Shown: positions 42,532-50,595 of the stretch, one piece after another
How the letters are laid out: every line of letters begins with the position of its first letter
Numbering within the stretch: position 1 is the stretch's first letter
Source: Roseovarius sp. UBA6167
Lineage (GTDB): Bacteria; Pseudomonadota; Alphaproteobacteria; Rhodobacterales; Rhodobacteraceae
Length of the DNA: 57,428 nucleotides
Assembly (NCBI GenBank): GCA_002428225.1
Contig: DIUD01000011.1
Location: 1-57,428 of the forward strand
Direction of reading: 5' to 3'
Translations under genes and position numbers: made by a program
Notes under the pieces: model-generated
What the model was told of the DNA's origin: nothing
The model's database searches: none
The model's input: the letters and a program-made list of their open reading frames with translations, nothing else

Positions 42532-43494
42532 TCAGACCACAAGCGCAACGGCGAAAAACAGCACAGGCAAGAGCCCCGCATCGCGGTTGGAGCGGAAAAG
42601 CCGCAGCAGGCGCCCGGTATCGTCCAGGTCCAGCTGCCGCAACTGCCAATGCATGTGCCAGCCCATTGCCAGGACCCCGCCAAGCGCGACCAGCAACACC
42701 GCAGGGTCCGGCGGGACCGCCAGAATGACCGCCGCCGTCATCAACAGCATGGTCGCCACGAGAAACCGCCGCAGCCAGCGCGGCGAGGTCTCGCCGAACA
42801 GCCGCGCCGTCGATTTCACGCCGATGAGGGCGTCATCCTCGGCATCCTGATGGGCATAGATCGTGTCGTAAAACAGCGTCCAGGCGATCCCGGCCAGATA
42901 GAGCACCACCGCCGGGGCCTCCAGCCGCCCGGAATGTGCCGTCCAGGCCAGCAGCGCGCCCCAGTTGAACGCCAGCCCCAGGAACACCTGCGGCCACCAG
43001 GTGAACCGCTTGGCGAAAGGATAGATCGCCACCGGCACAAGCGCGAGCACCCCGAGCACGATCGCCGCGCCGTTGAAGGTGAGCAGGACCAGGAACGCCA
43101 CCAGCACCTGCGCGCCCGTCCACAGCAGCGCGCCGCGCAGCGTGACCTGCCCCGAGGGGATGGGCCGTGCCGCCGTGCGCGCCACGCTGCCGTCGATGTC
43201 GCGGTCGGTGATGTCGTTCCAGGTGCAGCCGGCGCCGCGCATCAGCACCGCACCGATGCCGCAGCCCGCGAAAATCCACAGATCCTGCCAGCCCGTGCGC
43301 CCGTCCGCCAGCATCGCCAGCAAGAGGCCCCACCAGCAGGGCAGAAGCAAAAGCCATGTCCCGATGGGCCGGTCCGCGCGGCTGAGCCGCAACCAGGGGC
43401 GCGCGGCCTCGGGCGCATGGCGATCCACCCAGTTGCCGGCATAGGCGTCGGCCACGGCGCCCGTGGCCTCTGGCGTCCGGTTTCCCTCGCTCAT
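42532..43494 (-). CDS. ubiA: 4-hydroxybenzoate polyprenyltransferase
   Basis: A 320-residue integral membrane prenyltransferase attaching the polyprenyl tail to 4-hydroxybenzoate in ubiquinone synthesis. The two Asp-rich motifs are seen: 'CTWNDITDRDIDGSVARTAA' and 'TIYAHQDAEDDALIGVKSTA'. About nine helices. It is divergent from rsmE with 11 bases between the two start codons, so the promoters must overlap the coding starts or lie inside them. Confidence 0.94.
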   Translation of the reverse strand: MSEGNRTPEATGAVADAYAGNWVDRHAPEAARPWLRLSRADRPIGTWLLLLPCWWGLLLAMLADGRTGWQDLWIFAGCGIGAVLMRGAGCTWNDITDRDIDGSVARTAARPIPSGQVTLRGALLWTGAQVLVAFLVLLTFNGAAIVLGVLALVPVAIYPFAKRFTWWPQVFLGLAFNWGALLAWTAHSGRLEAPAVVLYLAGIAWTLFYDTIYAHQDAEDDALIGVKSTARLFGETSPRWLRRFLVATMLLMTAAVILAVPPDPAVLLVALGGVLAMGWHMHWQLRQLDLDDTGRLLRLFRSNRDAGLLPVLFFAVALVV

Positions 43495-43505
43495 ATGCTG
43501 GCCTC

Positions 43506-44234
43506 ATGACAATGGACAAGATCAGGCTTTATCTAGAGCATCCGCTGGGGCAAGGGCAAACCCTTCCCCTGAGCGGGCCGCAGGCACATTATCTCTTTGG
43601 CGTGATGCGGCTCGGGCCGGGGGAGGGCTTGCGCGTGTTCAACGGGCGCGACGGCGAATGGCGCGCGACGGTCGCCGAGGCGGGCAAGCGCGGCGGCCTG
43701 CTGCTGTGCGAGACGCAGACCGCGCCGCAGCGCGATCCGCCCGACCTATGGCTCCTGTTCGCACCGATCAAGAAGGCGCGCACCGATTTCATCGTCGAGA
43801 AGGCCGCCGAGATGGGTGCGGCCCGGATCGTGCCCGTTCAGACCGAGTTCACCAATTCCGAGCGCATCCGCCAGGACCGGCTTCAGGCCCATGCCGTCGA
43901 GGCCGCCGAGCAATGCGGCGGCACCTTCGTGCCGGAAGTGGCGGACCTCGCCCGTCTTGACCGGCTGCTTGCGGGCTGGCCCGAGAACCGTCACCTGATG
44001 TTCTGCGACGAGGCCCTCGTGGGCACCGCGCCCGTGCTGCCGGACGATCTCGGCGGGGCGCCATGGGCGGTGCTGATCGGCCCCGAGGGCGGCTTTTCCG
44101 AACCCGAGCGCGCAAGGCTGCGCGCCTTGCCACAGGCCCATGCGGCGAGCCTCGGCCCCCGCATCCTGCGCGCCGATACCGCCGCCGTGGCCGCGCTCAC
44201 GCTCTGGCAACTGCATTGCGGGGACTGGAGATGA
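43506..44234 (+). CDS. rsmE: 16S rRNA (uracil(1498)-N(3))-methyltransferase
   Basis: A 242-residue SPOUT methyltransferase. N-terminal PUA-like part ('QAHYLFGVMRLGPGEGLRVF'), then the trefoil-knot domain with 'FAPIKKARTDFIVEKAAEMG', 'PVQTEFTNSERI', the SAM loop 'VLIGPEGGFSEPERARL' and 'SLGPRILRADTAAVAAL'. The stop overlaps the next gene (ATGA). Confidence 0.94.
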   Translation: MTMDKIRLYLEHPLGQGQTLPLSGPQAHYLFGVMRLGPGEGLRVFNGRDGEWRATVAEAGKRGGLLLCETQTAPQRDPPDLWLLFAPIKKARTDFIVEKAAEMGAARIVPVQTEFTNSERIRQDRLQAHAVEAAEQCGGTFVPEVADLARLDRLLAGWPENRHLMFCDEALVGTAPVLPDDLGGAPWAVLIGPEGGFSEPERARLRALPQAHAASLGPRILRADTAAVAALTLWQLHCGDWR

Positions 44235-44752
44235 GCCTTGTGCGCCCAGGTGCCTCCGATACCCTGCGCCGCTGGCGCGAGGTGCTGGTGGCGCTCGGGC
44301 TGGCCGCGCTCGGCCTGTGGTGGACGCTGAGCGGCTCTGGCCTGCTCCGGTGGATCGGCTGGGCGCTGATCCTTGCCGCCGCAGCCCTTGGGCTGTCCGC
44401 GCTGCAACGGGCGCGGTTCCGGCGGGGCGCGGGCGGGCCGGGGGTGGTGGTGGTCGATGAGGGGCTGATCGCCTATCTCGGGCCGCACGGGGGCGGCGCG
44501 GTGGCGCTGTCGGAGATCACCGCGCTGGCGCTTGACCCCGAAGGCCCGCATTGGGTGCTGTCGCAACCCGGCCAGCCCGACCTGCATGTTCCGCTCAATG
44601 CCGAAGGGGCAGAGACGCTCTTCGATGCCTTCGCTGCGCTTCCGGGCCTGCGCACCGAGCAGATGCTGGCGCGGATGCGCCGCCCCGGCCCCGCGCCCGA
44701 AACCATCTGGCAGCGTCACCCGCGCCCGACATCCCGCCCGAGGCTGCATTGA
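44231..44752 (+). CDS. Two-helix membrane protein, unknown
   Basis: A 173-residue protein with two N-terminal helices (about 18-36 and 40-58) and a cytoplasmic tail ('VVVVDEGLIAYLGPHGGGAV', 'LSEITALALD'). It overlaps rsmE by 4 bases and ends 66 bases before gshA. I do not recognise a named family; similar proteins sit beside rsmE in relatives, from memory. Confidence 0.7.
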   Translation: MSLVRPGASDTLRRWREVLVALGLAALGLWWTLSGSGLLRWIGWALILAAAALGLSALQRARFRRGAGGPGVVVVDEGLIAYLGPHGGGAVALSEITALALDPEGPHWVLSQPGQPDLHVPLNAEGAETLFDAFAALPGLRTEQMLARMRRPGPAPETIWQRHPRPTSRPRLH

Positions 44753-44818
44753 CACCCGCGCCGAATGCCGCCAACTCTGACCCCCGACAAAAGCGCACGC
44801 CGTTCAGGAGACCCGAGC

Positions 44819-46189
44819 ATGTCCATTCCCCAATCCGGCGGCGGGCCGATCGAGCGCCACGAACAACTGGCCGAGTATCTCGCCAGCGGCTGCAAGCCCG
44901 AGAGCGACTGGCGCATCGGCACCGAGCACGAGAAATTCGGCTATTGCAAGGATACGCTGCGCCCGCTGCCCTACGCGGGTCCGCGCTCGATCCTTGCGGT
45001 GCTGGAGGGGCTGCGCGACCGGCACGGCTGGGCGCCGATCGAGGAGGCAGGCCACCTCATCGGGCTGGAAAAGGACGGCGCGAACGTCAGCCTTGAGCCG
45101 GGCGGGCAGCTGGAACTGTCGGGCGCGCCGCTGGAAACCATCCACCAGACCTGCGACGAAGTGAACGAGCACCTGGCGGACGTCAAGGACATCGCCGACA
45201 AGGTGGGGGTGGGTTTCATCGGCCTTGGCGCGGCCCCGATCTGGCGGCACGAGGACATGCCGGTCATGCCCAAGGGGCGCTATCGGTTGATGACCGATTA
45301 CATGGACCGGGTCGGCACCATGGGCAAATCCATGATGTATCGCACCTGCACCGTGCAGGTGAATCTCGATTTCGGCTCCGAGGCGGACATGGTGCGGAAA
45401 TTCCGCGTGGCGCTGGCGTTGCAGCCGGTGGCCACCGCGCTTTTCGCCAACTCGCCCTTCTTCGAGGGCAGGCCCAACGGGCATAAATCCTGGCGCGCGC
45501 GCATCTGGCGCGATCTCGATCCGGCGCGCACGGGGATGCTGCCCTTTGTCTTTGACGAGGGGTTCGGGTTCGAGGCCTACGCCGAATACGCCCTCGATGT
45601 GCCGATGTATTTCGTCTATCGCGACGGTATCTATCACGACGCACTCGGCCAGTCGTTCCGCGATTTCCTGCGCGGCGAGTTGCCCGCGCTTCCGGGCGAG
45701 AAGCCGACGCTGAGCGACTGGGCCGATCACCTCACCACGATCTTTCCCGAGGCGCGGATCAAGAAATTCATGGAGATGCGCGGCGCCGATGGCGGGCCGT
45801 GGCGCAGGCTCTGCGCACTGCCCGCGTTCTGGGTCGGGCTGATGTATGACAAGGGCGCGCTCGATGCCGCCTGGGACCTGGTCAGGGGCTGGGATTCTGA
45901 GACGCGCGAGCGCCTGCGCGTGGCGGCAAGCGTGGACGGGCTTCAGGCAAAGGTGGGCGGGATCGACATGCTCGACCTGGCGCGCGAGGTGCTCGCTCTG
46001 TCCCATGCCGGGCTCAAGGCACGCGCGCGGCCCGGAGGCGGCGGCATGATCCCCGACGAGACGCATTTTCTCGACACGCTGCGCGAGAGCGTCGCGACCG
46101 GCCGAGCGCCTGCCGACGAGCTCCTCGCCCGCTATCACGGCGACTGGCAGGGCGATCTGAGCCGCATCTACGCCGAATACAGCTACTGA
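44819..46189 (+). CDS. gshA: Glutamate--cysteine ligase (plant/alphaproteobacterial type)
   Basis: A 456-residue first enzyme of glutathione synthesis, of the plant-like class rather than the enterobacterial one. Marks: 'WRIGTEHEKFGYCKDTLRPL', 'VSLEPGGQLELSGAPLETIH', 'MMYRTCTVQVNLDFGSEADM', 'FANSPFFEGRPNGHKSWRAR', 'MEMRGADGGPWRRLCALPAF'. CAGGAG precedes ATG 44819. Confidence 0.95.
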   Translation: MSIPQSGGGPIERHEQLAEYLASGCKPESDWRIGTEHEKFGYCKDTLRPLPYAGPRSILAVLEGLRDRHGWAPIEEAGHLIGLEKDGANVSLEPGGQLELSGAPLETIHQTCDEVNEHLADVKDIADKVGVGFIGLGAAPIWRHEDMPVMPKGRYRLMTDYMDRVGTMGKSMMYRTCTVQVNLDFGSEADMVRKFRVALALQPVATALFANSPFFEGRPNGHKSWRARIWRDLDPARTGMLPFVFDEGFGFEAYAEYALDVPMYFVYRDGIYHDALGQSFRDFLRGELPALPGEKPTLSDWADHLTTIFPEARIKKFMEMRGADGGPWRRLCALPAFWVGLMYDKGALDAAWDLVRGWDSETRERLRVAASVDGLQAKVGGIDMLDLAREVLALSHAGLKARARPGGGGMIPDETHFLDTLRESVATGRAPADELLARYHGDWQGDLSRIYAEYSY

Positions 46190-46407
46190 GCGTAGCGCGA
46201 CACCGCCCCCGCCCGCGAACGATGCTGCATCCGCATAGTGCCGTTTTGTGGAACAAGCATGCGCAAATATCGCAATTCGGCTGATTTTCAGCGCATCTGG
46301 ACTGCGGATTCGTCGTTTCCGGGACGATTGCAAGGTGATTCCCTGTTAGCTTTGGTTACCGGGCCGTCAAGACCCGGATAATGAAACCAACGAGGGAGAC
46401 CCCGAAC

Positions 46408-46842
46408 ATGTCCGATAAATTCGTCGTCGGCTATGACGGCAGCGTATCGGCGCGAAGAGCGCTGGAATTTGCGGTCGAACGGGCCAAGGTACAAGGTGGC
46501 ACGATCGTGCTGGCCCATGTGCTTGAATGGTCGCCATATTCCTTTCTTACCCCCACCGAACTCGAAGAGCGCCACAAGCGCCGCCGCGAAGAGATGGCCC
46601 GCGCCGAAGAGGCGCTGGCCAGCACCGTCGTGGCCGAACTCAAGGAGGCGGGCGTGCCGGTCGAGGTCGTGATCCGCTACGGCAACACCGCCGATTTGCT
46701 GTGCAAGATCGCCTCGGAGGTTGGCGCGGTGCAGATCGTCATCGGGCGCGAGGGGCAATCGGCGCTGGAGGCGCGGATCTTCGGCTCGGTCGCGGGGGCG
46801 CTTGTTCAGGCCGCGCCGGTGCCCTGCACCATCGTGCCATGA
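46408..46842 (+). CDS. Universal stress protein (UspA family)
   Basis: A 144-residue single-domain Usp. Start 'MSDKFVVGYDGSVSARRALE' and ATP-binding motif G-x2-G-x9-G-S in 'IGREGQSALEARIFGSVAGA', so it is probably of the ATP-binding subclass. GAGGGAG lies upstream of ATG 46408. It sits 32 bases before the alanine symporter gene, possibly in the same message. Confidence 0.9.
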   Translation: MSDKFVVGYDGSVSARRALEFAVERAKVQGGTIVLAHVLEWSPYSFLTPTELEERHKRRREEMARAEEALASTVVAELKEAGVPVEVVIRYGNTADLLCKIASEVGAVQIVIGREGQSALEARIFGSVAGALVQAAPVPCTIVP

Positions 46843-46874
46843 GACCAACAGGGACAGGGAAAAGGATAATGCAT

Positions 46875-48404
46875 ATGCAACGGATATATTTCACCTTGCC
46901 CGCCGCGGCCCTGGCGCTGTTGCCGGGCGTGGCGCAGGCGCAGGCGCTCGGCGACCGGATCGATTCGATCTTTGCCGCCAGCACCGGCTGGTTCGTGAAC
47001 CTGATCTTTGCCTCGGTCTGGGGGGTGCCGTGGATCGTGGGCTGGCTGGTGATCGCCGCCGTGGTGTTCACCCTCTATTTCGGGTTCATCCAGTTCCGCG
47101 CCTTCCGGCATTCCATCGAACTGGTGCGCGGCGATTATTCCGACCCGAACGATGCGGGCGAGGTCAGCCATTTCCAGGCGCTGGCGACCGCGCTTTCGGG
47201 CACGGTGGGTCTTGGCAATATCGCCGGCGTCGCGGTCGCGGTGAGCATCGGCGGCGCGGGGGCGACCTTCTGGATGATCCTTGCGGGCCTTCTGGGAATG
47301 GCGACCAAGTTCACCGAATGCACGCTTGGCGTCAAATACCGCAACGAATACGAGGATGGCATGGTTTCGGGCGGGCCGATGTATTACATCAAGAAGGGCT
47401 TTGCCGAGCGCGGCCTGCCTCTGGGCGGGTTCATGGCGGTGATGTTCTCGATCTTCTGCGTTCTTGGCGCGCTGGGCGGGGGCAACATGTTCCAGGCCAA
47501 CCAGGCAGCAAGCCAGGTCGAGGCGGTCGTGGGCATTCCCACATGGGTGACCGGGCTGACGCTCGCCGTCGTCGTGTTCGTCGTGATCGTCGGCGGGATC
47601 AGGTCGATCGCCCGCGTGACCGAAAAGGTCGTGCCGTTCATGGGCATCGGCTATGTTCTGGTGGCGATTCTCATCATCCTGATGAACGCCAACATGATCC
47701 TCTGGGCCGTTGGCGAGATCTTCCGGGGCGCGTTCACCGATTCGGGGATCGTCGGCGGGATTGTCGGCGCGATCATCCAGGGCTTCCGCCGGGCCGCCTT
47801 TTCCAACGAAGCGGGGATCGGCTCGGCGCCCATCGCTCATTCGGCGGTGCGCACCAGGGAGCCGATCACCGAAGGTTTCGTGTCGTTGCTGGAACCGTTC
47901 ATTGATACGGTGGTGATCTGCACCATGACCTCGCTGGTGATCATCATCACGCAACAATTGCTGATCGACGCCGAGACCGGGCGCTACATCCTGAACGACG
48001 CGGGCCGGATCGCTACCGCGAGCGGAGCCACGGACGGCGTGCCGATCACCTCGGCGGCGTTCGGCTCGGTGTTTGGCTGGGCACCCTATGCGCTGGCCAT
48101 CGCGGTGATCCTCTTTGCCTTCTCGACCATGATCACCTGGTCCTATTACGGCCTCAAGGCCTGGACCTAGATGTTCGGCGAGGGCAGGAATCAGGAGCTG
48201 AGCTTCAAGCTGATCTTCTGCGTCTTCGTGTTCATCGGCGCGGTCTCCAGCCTTGGTGCGGTGCTCGACTTCTCGGATGCGGCGCTGTTTGCCATGGGCG
48301 TGGTCAACATCATCGCTCTCTATTTCCTGATGCCGATCGTCAAGCGCGAGCTCAACAGTTATCTCGCGCGCCTGCGCAGCGGCGAGATCAGGAAATACAA
48401 CTGA
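46875..48404 (+). pseudogene. Alanine/sodium symporter (AGCS) with in-frame amber codon
   Basis: One frame encodes a whole AGCS transporter of 509 codons, broken only by TAG at codon 432 (48168-48170). Family marks: 'ALATALSGTVGLGNIAGVAV', 'ATKFTECTLGVKYRNEYEDG', 'GFRRAAFSNEAGIGSAPIAH'. Before the stop is 'MITWSYYGLKAWT'; after it the frame continues 'MFGEGRNQELSFKLIFCVFV' with the last helices. An ATG directly follows the TAG, so a 77-residue second piece could restart. A tyrosine is expected at that site in relatives (from memory). AAAGGA lies 8 bases before ATG 46875. Confidence 0.85.
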
Positions 48405-48423
48405 ACGGGGTCTGAAATGCGCG

Positions 48424-48449
48424 CGGGCCGGGGGCGTCTCTCCGGCCCG
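48424..48449. terminator. Hairpin between convergent genes
   Basis: CGGGCCGG (48424-48431) pairs with CCGGCCCG (48442-48449). It lies between the symporter end (48404) and the convergent stop at 48476. There is no T run on either side, so it is only a possible bidirectional end. Confidence 0.35.
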
Positions 48450-48475
48450 TCATCGCGCTCGGACCCGGTGCCGCG

Positions 48476-49774
48476 TCAGCCCGCCCGGTGACGTGCCTCG
48501 GCCCGAAACCGGGTTTTCCCGGTTACGGCAAAGCGCCCGTCAGAGAGCTTTCGCAGCTTGCCCTCATGCAGGAGCCTGCCAAAAGAGCGCAGCCCCTCCT
48601 CGCGCGAGAACCCCTCTTGCTCCACCTGCTTCAGCATGGCCATGAGCTTCGGGCGCGAAAATTGGGCGCAGCCCTCTGCATCGGCCAGATAGGCGGCGGC
48701 GGCCTCGAGCAGATCGGGCAGCGCGGTCGCGCCCAGCTCCCTTGCGAACGCCACGAAACCCTCCCCGATTGCCTCGCGCATTCCGGGCTGCGGCGCGATG
48801 ATGCGACGCGGCCGCACCGCCGCACGCCCGGCATCGACCCTTTGTTCGGGTGCCAGCCTGAGCGGGGCGAGCAGCGGCTCTTCGAGACGCGGGCGCGCGC
48901 GGGCGGCGGCAACCGGCGCGGGGCGGCGCGGGCGCAACGCGGCGGTCAGATCGCCGCGACCGGGGTTGGCATTCGGCGTGCGGGTCGCTTCGGCGCGGCC
49001 CTCCTTTTGCGCACGAGTCGCGGCAAGCGCGGCACGCAGGTGCTGGATGGTGTTGCGACGCCGGCTGGTTTCGGGGGCCGTCATCTGGCTGTCGGCCTCG
49101 TCGAAAATCCGCGCGAGATCGCTTTCCTGCGACATGTCCGCAGAACTGGCCCGGTCCGGCCCGTCGGCGAGACATGCCGGTTCCCTGCCGGTGTCGGGCT
49201 GCTCGCCTCGGCCGATACCCTCGTGGCACGCCGCATCAGGGATGTTCCCGAGACCGGTTTCATCCTCCGCGATTTCCTCCAAAAGGCCCTCGGCCTGCGC
49301 CACCTCGAAATCCGCACGCTTGACCTTCAGCACACGAGAGGCCCGCGCGGGTTGGGGGGGCGCCGCATCCTCCGCCCCGGCCCTGGGCACATCCGCCACC
49401 GCATCGGCCAGCAGCGCGGCGAGCGTGTCCTCCAGCTCCCCCGGCATTTCCGTGCCCGCCGCGTCCCCGGCGGCGCCACCGGACCGGGGCGAGGCCACGG
49501 GCGCATGCCCATGCGTCGTTTCCTCTGCGCGGAGCACGATCCCGCCTTGATGTTCAACCGAAACGACCCGGCCCGCGATACCGCGCCCTGCGATGTCCGC
49601 CAGAACCGCGGCATCCGGTATCGGCGGGTCGGCCTGAAGGTCACGGTCATCGCCGGCAAGATCACGAACATACCCGTCAATCGCCTTCATCGTCTCGAAC
49701 GGATCGTCGAAGCCTTCCAGTGAGCACGAAAACGCGCCATAGGAGAGCGTCAGTATCTTGCTTGACCCTGCCAT
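48476..49774 (-). CDS. Rhodobacteraceae-type conserved protein, unknown
   Basis: A 432-residue protein with three parts. The N-terminal ~85 residues are ordered ('SKILTLSYGAFSCSLEGFDD', 'PFETMKAIDGYVRDLAGDDR'). A low-complexity Ala/Arg/Glu/Pro-rich middle (about 90-325) follows. The C-terminal ~100 residues look like a small helical domain ('YLADAEGCAQFSRPKLMAML', 'GFSREEGLRSFGRLLHEGKL') with winged-helix character. There is no signal peptide. Function unknown; the end domains suggest a cytoplasmic scaffold or DNA-linked role (inference). Confidence 0.7.
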   Translation of the reverse strand: MAGSSKILTLSYGAFSCSLEGFDDPFETMKAIDGYVRDLAGDDRDLQADPPIPDAAVLADIAGRGIAGRVVSVEHQGGIVLRAEETTHGHAPVASPRSGGAAGDAAGTEMPGELEDTLAALLADAVADVPRAGAEDAAPPQPARASRVLKVKRADFEVAQAEGLLEEIAEDETGLGNIPDAACHEGIGRGEQPDTGREPACLADGPDRASSADMSQESDLARIFDEADSQMTAPETSRRRNTIQHLRAALAATRAQKEGRAEATRTPNANPGRGDLTAALRPRRPAPVAAARARPRLEEPLLAPLRLAPEQRVDAGRAAVRPRRIIAPQPGMREAIGEGFVAFARELGATALPDLLEAAAAYLADAEGCAQFSRPKLMAMLKQVEQEGFSREEGLRSFGRLLHEGKLRKLSDGRFAVTGKTRFRAEARHRAG

Positions 49775-49920
49775 GTGAACAACTCGATCTGCGTGCCCGA
49801 AGGCACGGTTTTACGTTGCATTTCGTGACCGGATGGCCCGATTCCCGGACCTTTTCCGTATCATTTCGTGGGCGTATCGTGGCATCGGAGAATTAAGGTA
49901 ATGATAATGGCGGCCAGATA

Positions 49921-50595
49921 ATGATCGTTCGCGAAAATCAGCCAATCGCGCTCGTTGGCGGGGCGACGGTGGCGCCCGAGCGTTTGCGCGCCGCGCTGCG
50001 CCTCGCGCCGCTTCTGGTTGCCGCCGATGGCGGGGCAGATACCGCGCTTGCGGCGGGGGTGATGCCGCGCGCGGTGATCGGCGATTTCGACAGCATCAGC
50101 GAAGCGGCGCGCGCCCGCCTCCCGGAAACGATCCTGCACGAGATGGCAGATCAGGACACCACCGATTTCGAGAAATGCCTGACCCATGTCAGCGCGCCGC
50201 TGCTCATCGGGCTTGGCTTTACCGGCGACCGGGTTGACCACCAAATGGCCGCCTGCACCGCGCTGGTGCGCCACGGCGCGCAACGCTGCATCCTACTGGG
50301 GGATGTGGACCTGATGTTCCTGTGCCCGCCCGCGCTGTCGCTGCCGCTTGCGGCCGGGTGCCGCGTGTCGCTGTTTCCGATGGGCGCAGTCGAGGGGGTC
50401 TCGGACGGGTTGCGCTGGCCGATCGACGGATTGCGCCTTGCGCCGGACGGGCGCATCGGCACCTCGAACCTTGCGGAGGGACGCGTGACCCTTGAGGTGA
50501 GCGCGCCCAGGCTGCTGGTGATCCTGCCCGCAGAGACGCTCGATCTTGTCGTCGCCGCCCTTCTCTCGACCCAAGCCACATGGAGCCCCGCATGA
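49921..50595 (+). CDS. Thiamine diphosphokinase
   Basis: A 224-residue enzyme transferring pyrophosphate from ATP to thiamine. Family marks: 'PLLVAADGGADTALAAGVMP', 'AVIGDFDSISEAARARLPE', 'DQDTTDFEKCLTHV', 'IGLGFTGDRVDHQMAACTAL', and C-terminal 'GTSNLAEGRVTLEVSAPRLL'. ATG 49921 lacks a strong ribosome site. The stop overlaps the start of a BT1-type transporter gene (ATGA), implying a shared role. Confidence 0.9.
   Translation: MIVRENQPIALVGGATVAPERLRAALRLAPLLVAADGGADTALAAGVMPRAVIGDFDSISEAARARLPETILHEMADQDTTDFEKCLTHVSAPLLIGLGFTGDRVDHQMAACTALVRHGAQRCILLGDVDLMFLCPPALSLPLAAGCRVSLFPMGAVEGVSDGLRWPIDGLRLAPDGRIGTSNLAEGRVTLEVSAPRLLVILPAETLDLVVAALLSTQATWSPA

Noticed and set aside
40495..43509. 1004-residue plus-strand open frame
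   Set aside because: Antisense to the OmpA-family and ubiA genes; Arg/His/Gln-rich shadow with no domain.
48168..48170. TAG read as pyrrolysine or other recoding
   Set aside because: No pyl genes or SECIS-like element seen, the gene is a transporter where tyrosine is expected, and a restart ATG follows; mutation or sequencing error is simpler.
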